From assembly GCA_040437565.1 (NCBI GenBank), contig JBDOQK010000039.1:248001-312000 (forward strand): a stretch of DNA of 64,000 bases. Reading direction: 5' to 3'. Below the pieces are notes generated by a model that saw nothing but the letters and a program-made list of their open reading frames with translations, was not told the origin of the DNA and did no database searches. Below, piece after piece: positions 32,943 to 43,035 of this stretch. The first letter of the stretch is position 1. Each line of letters starts with the position of its first letter. The translations under genes and the position numbers were made by a program. This DNA is from Albugo candida (Eukaryota; Oomycota; Peronosporomycetes; Albuginales).

Positions 32943-33734
32943 ATGTCACGTCATTGCATACCCTTGTTATCGTCGCGAATAGCGCTGTCGTGTGTTTTGT
33001 TACAATACGGATGCGCTCACATACTTCGCGTTCTTCAAGACACTTCAGCAGACGAAGATTCAAAGGCTTCCCTATTTGACAGCGCTGGTGGAATGGTTGT
33101 GGGAAAGAATATTCTTGCGATCGCGGCTATCGTATGTGGCGCGCTAATTGGATTCGCAGGACAGCGATTATTCAGACCTACCATGTTCATCTGTGCTTTT
33201 GGAATTGGCGGGCTTGTGTTATCCGGAATTGTTGTGGCGATTTTTGGACACCGTACTTGGATCGGAACGGCATCCTGGGTGTCGTTCCTTATTGGTGGTG
33301 TGATCTTAGCCGGACTTGTATTGACAATTTATAACGTCGGTATCTTCATGGTTGGCGCAGCGTTTGGAGTCATGCTTGCGGCGACAGTGAACAACTCTGT
33401 CGGATACTTGATTTATCCTGCTAAACCGACATCGTTATTTGTTATCTTGGCGTGTATATTCGCACTAATTGGTGGATTATTGGCATTTAAAGCTGAAAGA
33501 ATGGCATTGATCGTTGCTACTAGTGCGATCGGAGCCCATGCGATGATATGGGGACTAGGATATTATATAGGCCATTACCCGAATCCAATGGATCTTACTG
33601 CGCGTGCTGTGAAGAGGGTCGATGGTTCCTTGAACTATTCTATTCCATCACAATGGTGGGGCTATCTGGTCGGAATCATTCTATTGTTCATTTTATGCAT
33701 GCTGGTGCAGTGCAAAAAAACCGCTAAAATCTAA
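32943..33734 (+). CDS. TMEM198-like (DUF4203) seven-helix membrane protein A
   Basis: A 263-residue protein with an N-terminal signal peptide (IALSCVLLQYGCAHI) and a short lumenal segment containing SLFDSAGGMVVGKNIL. About seven hydrophobic helices follow, with small-residue-rich turns (LIGFAGQRLFRPTMFICAFG), then a loop GYYIGHYPNP and a short cytosolic tail CKKTAKI. This is the pattern of TMEM198/TM7SF3-type DUF4203 proteins. The function in oomycetes is not known; vertebrate TMEM198 has been linked to Wnt/LRP6 signalling. It is followed 294 bp downstream by a diverged paralogue. Its 3' end (33657 on) recurs after the gap at 35027. Confidence 0.8.
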   Translation: MSRHCIPLLSSRIALSCVLLQYGCAHILRVLQDTSADEDSKASLFDSAGGMVVGKNILAIAAIVCGALIGFAGQRLFRPTMFICAFGIGGLVLSGIVVAIFGHRTWIGTASWVSFLIGGVILAGLVLTIYNVGIFMVGAAFGVMLAATVNNSVGYLIYPAKPTSLFVILACIFALIGGLLAFKAERMALIVATSAIGAHAMIWGLGYYIGHYPNPMDLTARAVKRVDGSLNYSIPSQWWGYLVGIILLFILCMLVQCKKTAKI

Positions 33735-34028
33735 TACCATTAACGTTCCATCTTTTTGGCGTGTTTTGTAATATTCTTGGATTCGTTCGTGCTCACAGAT
33801 TTGTGACCATCTGTTCTCAATTTTTAATGTGATAAAACGTTAGGTCCTCATGTCACGAAAACCGTAAGATAACCGTCCAAAGAATTTCAGAGTCACACGC
33901 TCACAAAAATGACACAAAATGAAGGTGATATAGCAAAACGCGGCTATTATCTCAATTATGAGACTTATTGAGATTCACATACCGCTCATAATCAAATTTT
34001 CATCGTATAGTTCACGTTTAAGAAACAA

Positions 34029-34922
34029 ATGCATAACAAAATGAACAATACGAGCCAGTGGCTGCGTTGGGTTATGTGCCTTACCATGCTGATAGGGACT
34101 TGTGCATCCAATGAGACAGATACCGACACACCAAAAGCACTTTTTGAAAGTGTGCATGATATCACAATCGGACGGAGTGTTTTAGCAGGTTTGGGCATTG
34201 TCCTCGGGAGTCTTATAATGGTATCCGGATATCGTTACTTCCGTTCGACAATGGTCGTTTGTGCATTCCTCATTGGTGGAGTATTCGTCTCGGGTGTGAT
34301 CGAGGCCGCGTGGAGCAACAGAAACAGTATCACTCTGGCCACTTGGATATCGTTTTTTATTGGAGGTCTATTATGTGGTGCTTTAGTTCTCTGTCTGTAC
34401 AAAATTGGTGTATTCTTGGTCGGTGCGTTCGCTGGAGTACAACTTGCTGCCGTTCTAAACAGTTCTTTCGGATACAAAATTTCGGCAAGCAATCCAACCT
34501 TGGTGTTCATAGTACTCGCTATAGTGCTAGGGATCGTTGGAGGAATCATAACCTGTTGGGCTGAGCGTATCATCTTGATTCTTTTCACTTCTTTTGTTGG
34601 ATCTCAACTTCTCGTGTGGGGTATTGGCTACTTTGCGGGTAATTATCCGAATCCAACAGATCTGAAGTCAATGGGTAGGAAAACGATTGACGGACAATGG
34701 ACGTACGATATCCCGCACGTATGGTGGGCCTATGTAGCAGCAATGATTGTCCTGTTTGTGCTTGGCGCATACATCCAATTTCGTAAAACGAGTTCTGATG
34801 GCGTCGCTCATCATACGCGAGCACATCGCTCGGCAGCCATCGGAAAATCCTCCAATCATGCAAACACGCCAGTTCACGATAACAACACCACTCCCCAGGC
34901 TCATTACCGTCACATAGTGTAA
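34029..34922 (+). CDS. TMEM198-like (DUF4203) seven-helix membrane protein B
   Basis: A 297-residue paralogue of the preceding gene with the same layout: signal peptide (WVMCLTMLIGTCAS), ALFESVHDITIGRSVLAG, about seven membrane helices, and a GYFAGNYPNPTDL loop. It has a longer His/Asn/Thr-rich tail (HHTRAHRSAAIGKSS). The two proteins share layout and many positions but have clearly diverged, so this pair is a true tandem duplication, unlike the copy at 35499. No introns are seen. An alternative start 12 bases downstream (MNNTSQW) is possible. Confidence 0.8.
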   Translation: MHNKMNNTSQWLRWVMCLTMLIGTCASNETDTDTPKALFESVHDITIGRSVLAGLGIVLGSLIMVSGYRYFRSTMVVCAFLIGGVFVSGVIEAAWSNRNSITLATWISFFIGGLLCGALVLCLYKIGVFLVGAFAGVQLAAVLNSSFGYKISASNPTLVFIVLAIVLGIVGGIITCWAERIILILFTSFVGSQLLVWGIGYFAGNYPNPTDLKSMGRKTIDGQWTYDIPHVWWAYVAAMIVLFVLGAYIQFRKTSSDGVAHHTRAHRSAAIGKSSNHANTPVHDNNTTPQAHYRHIV

Positions 34923-35026
34923 AGACTGATTGTTTACGATATACATCTTCATGTCGCACGTGTCTCACTGCTCTGTCCGGTTTAGGAGGTGTTCTATTTG
35001 GATCAATTGAAACGTAAAATTCGTCG

Positions 35027-35126
35027 NNNNNNNNNNNNNNNNNNNNNNNNNNNNNNNNNNNNNNNNNNNNNNNNNNNNNNNNNNNNNNNNNNNNNNNNNN
35101 NNNNNNNNNNNNNNNNNNNNNNNNNN
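35027..35126. repeat. 100-N gap flanked by a 1,370-bp duplicated contig end
   Basis: 33657-35026 and 35127-36496 are the same sequence apart from at least one base (C at 34636, T at 36106). The repeat begins and ends exactly at the gap, pointing to unmerged overlapping contigs, perhaps from two haplotypes. Confidence 0.9.
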
Positions 35127-35204
35127 TGGGGCTATCTGGTCGGAATCATTCTATTGTTCATTTTATGCATGCTGGTGCAGTGCAAAAAAACCGCTAAAAT
35201 CTAA
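35127..35204 (+). pseudogene. Assembly duplicate of the 3' end of TMEM198-like A
   Basis: Repeats the last 26 codons of the gene ending at 33734, starting at WGYLVGIILLF. It exists only because the second contig begins here. Confidence 0.85.
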
Positions 35205-35498
35205 TACCATTAACGTTCCATCTTTTTGGCGTGTTTTGTAATATTCTTGGATTCGTTCGTGCTCACAGATTTGTGACCATCTGTTCTCAATTTTTAATGT
35301 GATAAAACGTTAGGTCCTCATGTCACGAAAACCGTAAGATAACCGTCCAAAGAATTTCAGAGTCACACGCTCACAAAAATGACACAAAATGAAGGTGATA
35401 TAGCAAAACGCGGCTATTATCTCAATTATGAGACTTATTGAGATTCACATACCGCTCATAATCAAATTTTCATCGTATAGTTCACGTTTAAGAAACAA

Positions 35499-36392
35499 AT
35501 GCATAACAAAATGAACAATACGAGCCAGTGGCTGCGTTGGGTTATGTGCCTTACCATGCTGATAGGGACTTGTGCATCCAATGAGACAGATACCGACACA
35601 CCAAAAGCACTTTTTGAAAGTGTGCATGATATCACAATCGGACGGAGTGTTTTAGCAGGTTTGGGCATTGTCCTCGGGAGTCTTATAATGGTATCCGGAT
35701 ATCGTTACTTCCGTTCGACAATGGTCGTTTGTGCATTCCTCATTGGTGGAGTATTCGTCTCGGGTGTGATCGAGGCCGCGTGGAGCAACAGAAACAGTAT
35801 CACTCTGGCCACTTGGATATCGTTTTTTATTGGAGGTCTATTATGTGGTGCTTTAGTTCTCTGTCTGTACAAAATTGGTGTATTCTTGGTCGGTGCGTTC
35901 GCTGGAGTACAACTTGCTGCCGTTCTAAACAGTTCTTTCGGATACAAAATTTCGGCAAGCAATCCAACCTTGGTGTTCATAGTACTCGCTATAGTGCTAG
36001 GGATCGTTGGAGGAATCATAACCTGTTGGGCTGAGCGTATCATCTTGATTCTTTTCACTTCTTTTGTTGGATCTCAACTTCTCGTGTGGGGTATTGGCTA
36101 CTTTGTGGGTAATTATCCGAATCCAACAGATCTGAAGTCAATGGGTAGGAAAACGATTGACGGACAATGGACGTACGATATCCCGCACGTATGGTGGGCC
36201 TATGTAGCAGCAATGATTGTCCTGTTTGTGCTTGGCGCATACATCCAATTTCGTAAAACGAGTTCTGATGGCGTCGCTCATCATACGCGAGCACATCGCT
36301 CGGCAGCCATCGGAAAATCCTCCAATCATGCAAACACGCCAGTTCACGATAACAACACCACTCCCCAGGCTCATTACCGTCACATAGTGTAA
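35499..36392 (+). CDS. TMEM198-like protein B, second assembly copy
   Basis: Identical to the 34029-34922 gene except for one residue: GYFAGNY there, GYFVGNY here, from a single base change at 36106. It is best treated as the same gene seen from a second contig or allele. Confidence 0.8.
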   Translation: MHNKMNNTSQWLRWVMCLTMLIGTCASNETDTDTPKALFESVHDITIGRSVLAGLGIVLGSLIMVSGYRYFRSTMVVCAFLIGGVFVSGVIEAAWSNRNSITLATWISFFIGGLLCGALVLCLYKIGVFLVGAFAGVQLAAVLNSSFGYKISASNPTLVFIVLAIVLGIVGGIITCWAERIILILFTSFVGSQLLVWGIGYFVGNYPNPTDLKSMGRKTIDGQWTYDIPHVWWAYVAAMIVLFVLGAYIQFRKTSSDGVAHHTRAHRSAAIGKSSNHANTPVHDNNTTPQAHYRHIV

Positions 36393-36787
36393 AGACTGAT
36401 TGTTTACGATATACATCTTCATGTCGCACGTGTCTCACTGCTCTGTCCGGTTTAGGAGGTGTTCTATTTGGATCAATTGAAACGTAAAATTCGTCGTTAA
36501 CTATCCAGTTCGTCTGTGCTACCCTTTGTTGCAAACTGGTTAGAATTAGTGCACCGCCTCTACTGTGGATTTTCTTTTCTATTCTTGTGACTTACATGAA
36601 TTCTCTTTTTGAAATTACTACCTTGTTCTTTACTGTTGAAAATCAAATCGGCGTCCCGCCTTTCCTATGTTGGTAAAGTCGTGTGCAAATAGTGTTTTTT
36701 GCGCCGATATCACACTACTCTATCTTGCACAGCTATCTATTACTTGGGCTCAAAATCATATACACCACATTCATCACGTATCCAATC

Positions 36788-38473
36788 ATGACAAAGCAGC
36801 GATGCGACTTTAAGGATCATTTAGCGACGCTCCGTCTCTCTGACCACGAAATCACAAGAATCGATAATTATATCGCATTTTTAATCCAAAATGCAATCAG
36901 TGGCTTGAAGAACCAATCATCACCGATTGGGAAGAGCGATGCCATTTGGAAGCCGTTTAAGAAAAGACAGAACATACTACTGCATAAGAAACGAAAGAAG
37001 CGATCGTATGATAGCAATACGAAACTTACTGCGTGGTCATCTTCTTCCCACAGCGAATTATCGCACAGCGATACGGCAATTGCTTTATTCGCCCAATCTG
37101 CTAATGAGATGACAACAAGCAGGAGGAAAGCACAACTCGGTTTTTCAAATATAAAAAATCCACGTGGAAAACCATTTGCAAGTTTGGGACCGTCCTCTTG
37201 TAGAAATACTCATGAGGCTGAATTTGATATTGATACTCTGACGAGCTCAAATTTGACGAATGATTTTTCCAGTCCGAAGCAATCCATTTTTAATTTGCCA
37301 TCCTTTGAATCTTACGACCCCGATACCATGGCATCCGGAACGATTCCGGGCGCATTGAACGACTTTATATTTGGGCTCCATGCGTCCGATGAGATCGGAC
37401 AGAAACAAAACGATATATATCTAAATGATGGCACATTAGACTCGGTTCTGCTTTGCAAACTCCACGGACCGTCTGCATCCGATCCGTTCCACTTTGTTGG
37501 TATAAAATGGCTTCTGAAGAGTTTTCCGACTTTGGCGAATTGCGCGACACGACTTCGAGATTTTGTCGTTGTAGAAGCAGTCGGCTTGAAAACCATTGCT
37601 ACTGGAGAGAGATTTGGATATTATATATTGCAATCGCTCGATATCAGTAACGTTCCGAATTTTGACTCGTCAGGTATCCATCGAGGGAAGCTCTCCATGT
37701 GCGTGGTGGCTTCGGAGAGAGAATTAACGCCCAAAGTTTGTCAAGATCGCTCTTTTCAACAAAACTATGGTGCGTTATTCTCGAGTAACTTGACTCAATC
37801 CTGCACGACTGGAAGTAAAGCTAATTCAAGCTCCAATGAAGAAGATGGTGCATCTGGAAAGCTACAAATTCATTGCTTTGCTTCATATGATTGCAAATCC
37901 TCAGCCATCGAATCTGGTTCTCTACGGTTCTTACCTGAGGCAGTTTTCTCCATCACCAATGCCACCAACTGCGCTTTCATGAAGCGATTAGCTCATGCAA
38001 TTCAACGAAATTCCGTGGAGATTTCGTCTGTATGTATGGATGGAAATCATAGTGATGCATATTTGCTCGATCAAGTGCCAACAATAGCGAAGAAAGCTAG
38101 CGATTCATACTTGTGGGAAGAAAACGTCGTGCCAAGCTTTCCGACTTTTCGACCTTCTGTTCATCAGCAATCGAGAGGGTCTCACTGCAGTACATGTCAT
38201 CGGACAGTCAATTTGTGGCGGGTGATGCAAAAAGGAAAAGTTTGTCGACTTTGCAGTCAAGTTTTCTGCACCAGGTGCAGTGTGGATCTCAAAATGTTGG
38301 CCCAGACAACTTCATCGAAAAACGACAAGCACAATAAAATCCAAATGCACTCGGTACGCTTCTGTCTACCGTGTGTCGTTCAAGTTCGCAATGTGTCAAC
38401 GTGGGATGTCGCACTTCACAGCGTTCATAAACAAGAACAAATTTTGGCTGCGATTCAATTCTGTCCATTTTGA
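36788..38473 (+). CDS. START-like/FYVE-like zinc finger protein
   Basis: A single-exon gene of 561 residues from the ATG at 36788, the first ATG in a frame that is open 105 bases further upstream. The N-terminal half is basic and Ser-rich. The middle (residues about 210-460) resembles the START-like lipid-binding region that precedes FYVE fingers in many oomycete proteins (DSVLLCKLHGPS, RDFVVVEAVGLKTIATGERF). Residues about 460-535 hold a FYVE-type cysteine pattern: HCSTCHRTVN, then VCRLCSQVFCTRCS, then RFCLPCV. The R(R/K)HHCR motif that binds PI3P reads GKVCR here and the leading WxxD is absent, so PI3P binding is doubtful. Likely a membrane- or lipid-associated adaptor of unknown role. Confidence 0.7.
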   Translation: MTKQRCDFKDHLATLRLSDHEITRIDNYIAFLIQNAISGLKNQSSPIGKSDAIWKPFKKRQNILLHKKRKKRSYDSNTKLTAWSSSSHSELSHSDTAIALFAQSANEMTTSRRKAQLGFSNIKNPRGKPFASLGPSSCRNTHEAEFDIDTLTSSNLTNDFSSPKQSIFNLPSFESYDPDTMASGTIPGALNDFIFGLHASDEIGQKQNDIYLNDGTLDSVLLCKLHGPSASDPFHFVGIKWLLKSFPTLANCATRLRDFVVVEAVGLKTIATGERFGYYILQSLDISNVPNFDSSGIHRGKLSMCVVASERELTPKVCQDRSFQQNYGALFSSNLTQSCTTGSKANSSSNEEDGASGKLQIHCFASYDCKSSAIESGSLRFLPEAVFSITNATNCAFMKRLAHAIQRNSVEISSVCMDGNHSDAYLLDQVPTIAKKASDSYLWEENVVPSFPTFRPSVHQQSRGSHCSTCHRTVNLWRVMQKGKVCRLCSQVFCTRCSVDLKMLAQTTSSKNDKHNKIQMHSVRFCLPCVVQVRNVSTWDVALHSVHKQEQILAAIQFCPF

Positions 38474-38888
38474 CACTTGAAGAATATTTATCGACCAATG
38501 GTCAAAATCGGTAGATGTGAGAATCGGGAAAAAATCATTGAAAATCGATTACTCATTTTTGAGTGAGAAATGCCATCGGTACAGCTCGTAAGTACAACGG
38601 AAGCTTAAGTGTGTATCCGAAAACAAGTGGCATTCAGCTTATAGTTTGTAGCTATGCGAGCATGCATATTTACAGCAGTACACTTAATAGACGGCGCTTA
38701 GCCTTGAGACAATTTGCTGATCTTTATACTTCAACACTTTGTACTCTAAAACTTCATATTCATATCAGAGGCAACGGATTGTTTCTTAAATTGCAACCGT
38801 AATTGCGGGATGACGGCTGTGTATATCATTGGTTGAATATAGCCACTTGTGCGGCTAGTTTTGGCAACCAATCAGATCCTTTGAAGAA
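38474..38888. other. Intergenic region of 415 bp
   Basis: AT-rich; an open frame on + at 38563-38802 has no protein-like features. It probably carries the promoter of the partial gene at 38889. Confidence 0.4.
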
Positions 38889-39187
38889 ATGAGCAGGGAA
38901 TCATCCGATGATGAGGCACCCCATGTTGTCTCGAAAGTTGCGGCTAAAGAGGAAGCACTCGCACAAAGAAGAGTGGAAAAAAATGCGATAAGGAGTAATA
39001 ACAAGAGAAAAAGAATATCGAGGTAGTTGGAGGTGGTTCATACTGTGCATTGCGGTGATTTTTAGCTATAATTTACTTGTAGAAAACGACTTGAGTCGAA
39101 ATCAGACGAACAGGAAAGAAATAATGATACAGCTCAGCCAACAACGCTTCCCGATGACGTGATAAAGGCATTAGCAAATCACGAAGA
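38889..39187 (+). CDS. Basic, probably nuclear protein (partial, runs into gap)
   Basis: Exon 1 (38889-39022) and exon 2 (39083-39187) are joined by a 60-bp GT-AG intron in phase. The start reads MSRESSDDEAPHVVSKVAAK, followed by a strongly basic stretch (NAIRSNNKRKRISRKRLESK) and then PTTLPDDVIKALANHEE. A further intron opens at 39188 (GTGAGT) and the gene enters the N run at 39219. An acidic start, a nuclear-localisation-like basic block and an LPDDVI element suggest a nucleolar or chromatin protein, but no family can be named. Confidence 0.55.
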
Positions 39188-39218
39188 GTGAGTGCATTAT
39201 GGCAATACGGGTCACATA

Positions 39219-39318
39219 NNNNNNNNNNNNNNNNNNNNNNNNNNNNNNNNNNNNNNNNNNNNNNNNNNNNNNNNNNNNNNNNNNNNNNNNNNNNNNNNNN
39301 NNNNNNNNNNNNNNNNNN
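39219..39318. other. Assembly gap of 100 N, no overlap seen
   Basis: No repeated flank is visible. The rest of the gene starting at 38889 may lie in the missing sequence; only about 90 bp separate the gap from the next gene. Confidence 0.8.
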
Positions 39319-39406
39319 AGTTCATAGCGAGCATCGATAGATAGAGGTGATATATTAATACAGGTCATTCATTTGCATTCACTCTTCCTTCTACCAGCTT
39401 CGTTCT

Positions 39407-41001
39407 ATGAGCGAAATTGATCCCATTGTATACGACCCTAGAACCGTCACTCATGCTACAGTCCGACGTCTGAATGAAGCTGCATCATCGCGGTCAAAAG
39501 TGTGCTCGCGATCGCTCTCAGAGCGCAAGATTTTCACTCCGACACCCGACAAGCTCGTGCTTGTGATGGTAGGGCTTCCAGCCCGCGGCAAATCCTTCAT
39601 CGCAAAAAAACTGTGGAAATTTCTCTGCTGGAAAGGTTTTCGCTGCAAAGTGTTCAATGTCGGTCAAGTTCGACGAAGCTTTTGTACCGACGAACAAGAT
39701 CATCGATTTTTTGATCCATTGAATGAAAAAGGCAAAGAAGCTCGCGAACAACTTGCCATGCAAGTCTTAGAACAGGTCAAAATGTGGTTTCTAAGCGATT
39801 CCGAGCCAAATAAGTGCGGTGATGTCGCTATATTCGATGCTACAAATACCACAAAACAAAGGCGGAGAATGTTGATGGACAGCATGGACGAGTTTGCAAA
39901 ACAGCATGATTTTTTTGTATACATGGTTTATATAGAGAGCATATGCACGAAAGAAGCAGTTATCAACGCCAACATCGCACAGAAAATCGCATTTAGTCCA
40001 GATTACGCCAAATTTTCTTCCAGCGAGGACGCTATACACGATTTGAAGCTTCGAATGCAAAACTATGAGCGCGCATATCAAGTCTTGACGGACGAGGAGG
40101 AACTTAGTTATATCAAATTGTTTGATTTGCAATCCAAAGTGCACGTCAAAGGAATGTACGTGACGTTGTGAGGATTCCCAAAGAATATCTGCTGAGGAAC
40201 GGGAGGTCTTGTGCGTAGTTATGGACATGTAGCCAAGTCAATTTTGCCGTATATGATGAGTTTCCACGTTGAGCACCGACCTATCTGGCTTGTTCGTGCT
40301 GGTCATTGCAATGAAATGATGACGGACTTCACACGTGTGGTGAAAGATCCTTGTGCTGTGTCACGATCGGCTCATTTGAGTGCACTGGGTCTTAATTTTG
40401 CACGATCGCTTGCTGACTTTGTGCAGGAGAGGACAGAAGTGTTGATGCATCCGACGGTGAATGGTTCCTCAGGCATTAATGCACACTGCCAAGCATCTTG
40501 TCTTGTCATGACTTCGACGCTACCACGCGCAGTGGAAACTGCGGAATACCTGCCCCATGAACAATACAAGCAATATGCCACGTTGAATCCACTCGATAAA
40601 GGAGAATGTTACGGCATGAGTATGGAGCAAATACAGGACGAGCTGCCGGTACGATCACTTGTTAGAGTGTTACCGATAGTTTGTGAAATTTTGTTCGTTT
40701 TCAGGAATTTTACACGGTGTACATGAGAGACCCGTGGAAGGCAAGATTTCCCGGGGGCGAATCGTACTTTGACTTGATGCTTCGGCTGGAGCCAATTTTG
40801 ATTGATATCGAGCAGCACACTGGTCCGGTCATTTTGATCTCTCATATCTCGACTTTACAGGTTTTATACTCGTACTTTTTGGGAATTCCGATCGAAAAAT
40901 GCTCCAGTTTGGAGATTCCGTTTCATTCCGTGCTCGAGCTACTTCCGAATCAGGACGGCTGGAACAAGAAAATCTTTTCGCTGGATACGACAAGCAATTG
41001 A
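39407..41001 (+). CDS. 6-phosphofructo-2-kinase/fructose-2,6-bisphosphatase, altered phosphatase site
   Basis: A bifunctional enzyme that makes and removes fructose 2,6-bisphosphate, a regulator of glycolysis in the cytosol. Three exons (39407-40155, 40219-40648, 40705-41001; introns 63 and 56 bp, in phase) give 491 residues. The kinase half is canonical: Walker A GLPARGKSFIAKKL, FNVGQVRR, FDATNTTKQRR and YIESIC. The phosphatase half keeps TSTLPRAVETAEYL, GGESYFDLMLRLEP and the second active-site His (ILISHISTLQ). However, the catalytic RHGE motif reads RAGHC at residues about 273-277, with Ala at the position of the phospho-acceptor His. The kinase should work; the phosphatase is probably inactive or much reduced. 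Convergent with the FG nucleoporin gene, 64 bp away. Confidence 0.92.
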
Positions 41002-41065
41002 AAGCCTCACTCCGCACACAACCTGGTTAAGGACTTGAGGCTTTGATTAGTTTGAAAGTGAAAAC

Positions 41066-42494
41066 TCATCGACATAAATGCATTGGTGGAGGTACAGTCG
41101 GCACCATACCAAGAACAAATTCGCTGGCCTCGTATTGCTTTAAATTCCATGCTTCATCTCGTATCACCGCATTTTGAGAGTTAGTGAAGTTGGCTTCCCT
41201 ACCCGTCACCGCCACATGAGACTTATCTGATGCTCTACCTCGATCGTCAATTGATTTTTCCCGTGTAGATGACTTGTCTGGTACATTTAAAGGTCCTTCA
41301 GCTCCTTCTACAGGTCCTCGTGTCGCACTTGGAAATGATAGATTGCTAGGCACACCAAAGCAAACACCTTTTGACTGAAATACAGGGGGAGTGGACGCAG
41401 GTTTGTCGAACAAAGTTCTAGCAGTGGGCGGTACAAGAGGCTCATTCGACGACGAAGTTTGAGTTTCGTCAATCATGCTATCCGCGGGCTCGCTGTTACC
41501 ATCAAAAGTTGCAATTGGTCTTTGGAATATCTGCTGATCACTTGGCGAAGAAAATGGATTCACGTTTCCCGATGCAGGTTGGGCTGTTTGACCATGCTGT
41601 TCTCCGCCCACATTTCCAAAACCCGTCGGTAATACGCCAAAAGGACTCAACGATGGAGCCGTCATTCCAAATCCTGTAGTGCTGGCGCCAGTTGCCGTGT
41701 TTTCGAATGCGCTGAAGCCCGAATTCACATTGGCCGAGCTATTGAATGTATTATTGCCAGCAAATGCGCTCTTTTGAAAGGAATTGTTGTTTGTGAGCAA
41801 TGCGTTCGATGCGAATGGGTTCCCGCTGCTTGGTTTGTCTTGAAATGATCCCTGATGCTGAGTTGAGGGCAACCGTGAGGCGCTTGCGCCAAATTGCGTC
41901 GAAAAAGCTGTCTTTTGACCGCTCGCAAACGAATTGTTGCTGAAGCTCATAGTCTGTACGTTACTCAGTTTCTCCCCTCCGAGAAGCAGCTTCCGAGCAT
42001 TCCCATTTTCTTTCATGAGCGCAATAACTTGAGATTTCTGTTGCTGCTTCAACCTCAAAAGTTCTTGTAAAGATTGTGTCTATGTTGCATAACGTGCTAG
42101 AATGATAAACTGTCAGATAAGTGGTGGATACCTGTGCTATGCAACTTCCAGACAATTTTATCTGCTCGTACGCGACAAATCGAATCTCTTCGGGACTTAA
42201 ATCATCGTCAACTGCATTGGGAAGCTTGCGCACATGATATTATGAGATCTGGTTTGATTACAAGGAGTTTTAACATACCCCTCTATCCACAGCGAAGCCA
42301 GAATACGGATACAAAATCGAGCTGGACAACTCATTAATGATAATTTCGACTTTCTTCTCGTCAGACGGCTGGGAATTCGCCACAGGTTTGCTACTTGGTT
42401 TCTTCGATCGAAAGTCTGAATGAGAAAAATTACAACTCTTTCCTCGACGACAATTTCCTTGTGCGTAGAAGCGACATTGAATTGCGCTCGACAT
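41066..42494 (-). CDS. CCCH-finger FG nucleoporin (NUP42/NUPL2-like)
   Basis: Three exons (42494-42279, 42224-42132, 42079-41066; introns 54 and 52 bp) encode 440 residues. One CCCH zinc finger opens the protein (CRFYAQGNCRRGKSCNFSH, residues about 6-24). Next is a conserved helical segment (LSPEEIRFVAYEQIKLSG), then a long Asn/Ser/Phe-rich stretch with dispersed FG/GFG dipeptides (GMTAPSLSPFGVLPTGFGNV), and a C-terminal block WNLKQYEASEFVLGMVPTVP. This order matches NUP42/hCG1-type nucleoporins, which sit on the cytoplasmic face of the pore and bind GLE1 through the C-terminus in mRNA export. A start 12 bases upstream (MSRGMSSA) is also open. Identity is inferred from domain order. Confidence 0.8.
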
Positions 42495-42506
42495 TCCTCT
42501 TGACAT

Positions 42507-43035
42507 CTCGATATATCAGCCAATCAAATGCGAATCGATACGTTGCTGAGATTGGCTAAATATAAGCATTACATCGTGCTTGACACTAATAATTTGCAGT
42601 CCAAAAGCCATCTTATTCTTCAAAATGAGAGCTATTGCTTAAAGCACATGCTAAGCGATTTGTCTCTAATTAAGATGCTTTAAGATCCTACCAAATTTAA
42701 CGCATGCCCGCAGATGTAGTGAATCAAAACTAGACTTCAAATGTCAAAAGGATTGCATACTTTTAAAAGCGAAATTGGAAGCTAAGCGGGGAACCTAGCA
42801 TGATACCAGCAATACACCGGGTTGGAAATGGACGTTAAAGTACCTCAAAAAGTGCGCATCACGTTTAATTTGTCAGCGAAGTAGAGTACTAAGCGAATAA
42901 AAGTCGTATGGCTTAATTGTCAACTCGAGCAAAGTCTTAATAATAAAGCGAGATTGTGATTCGTTATTTCGACCATCTATTTCCACCAATCTGTTATCCT
43001 CGTAACAACTCTCTCGTGCCAAACAAATTCCCGTT
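42507..43035. other. Intergenic region between divergent genes
   Basis: About 530 bp holding the promoters of the nucleoporin gene (minus) and the ZNF598-like gene (plus). No coding features seen. Confidence 0.5.
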
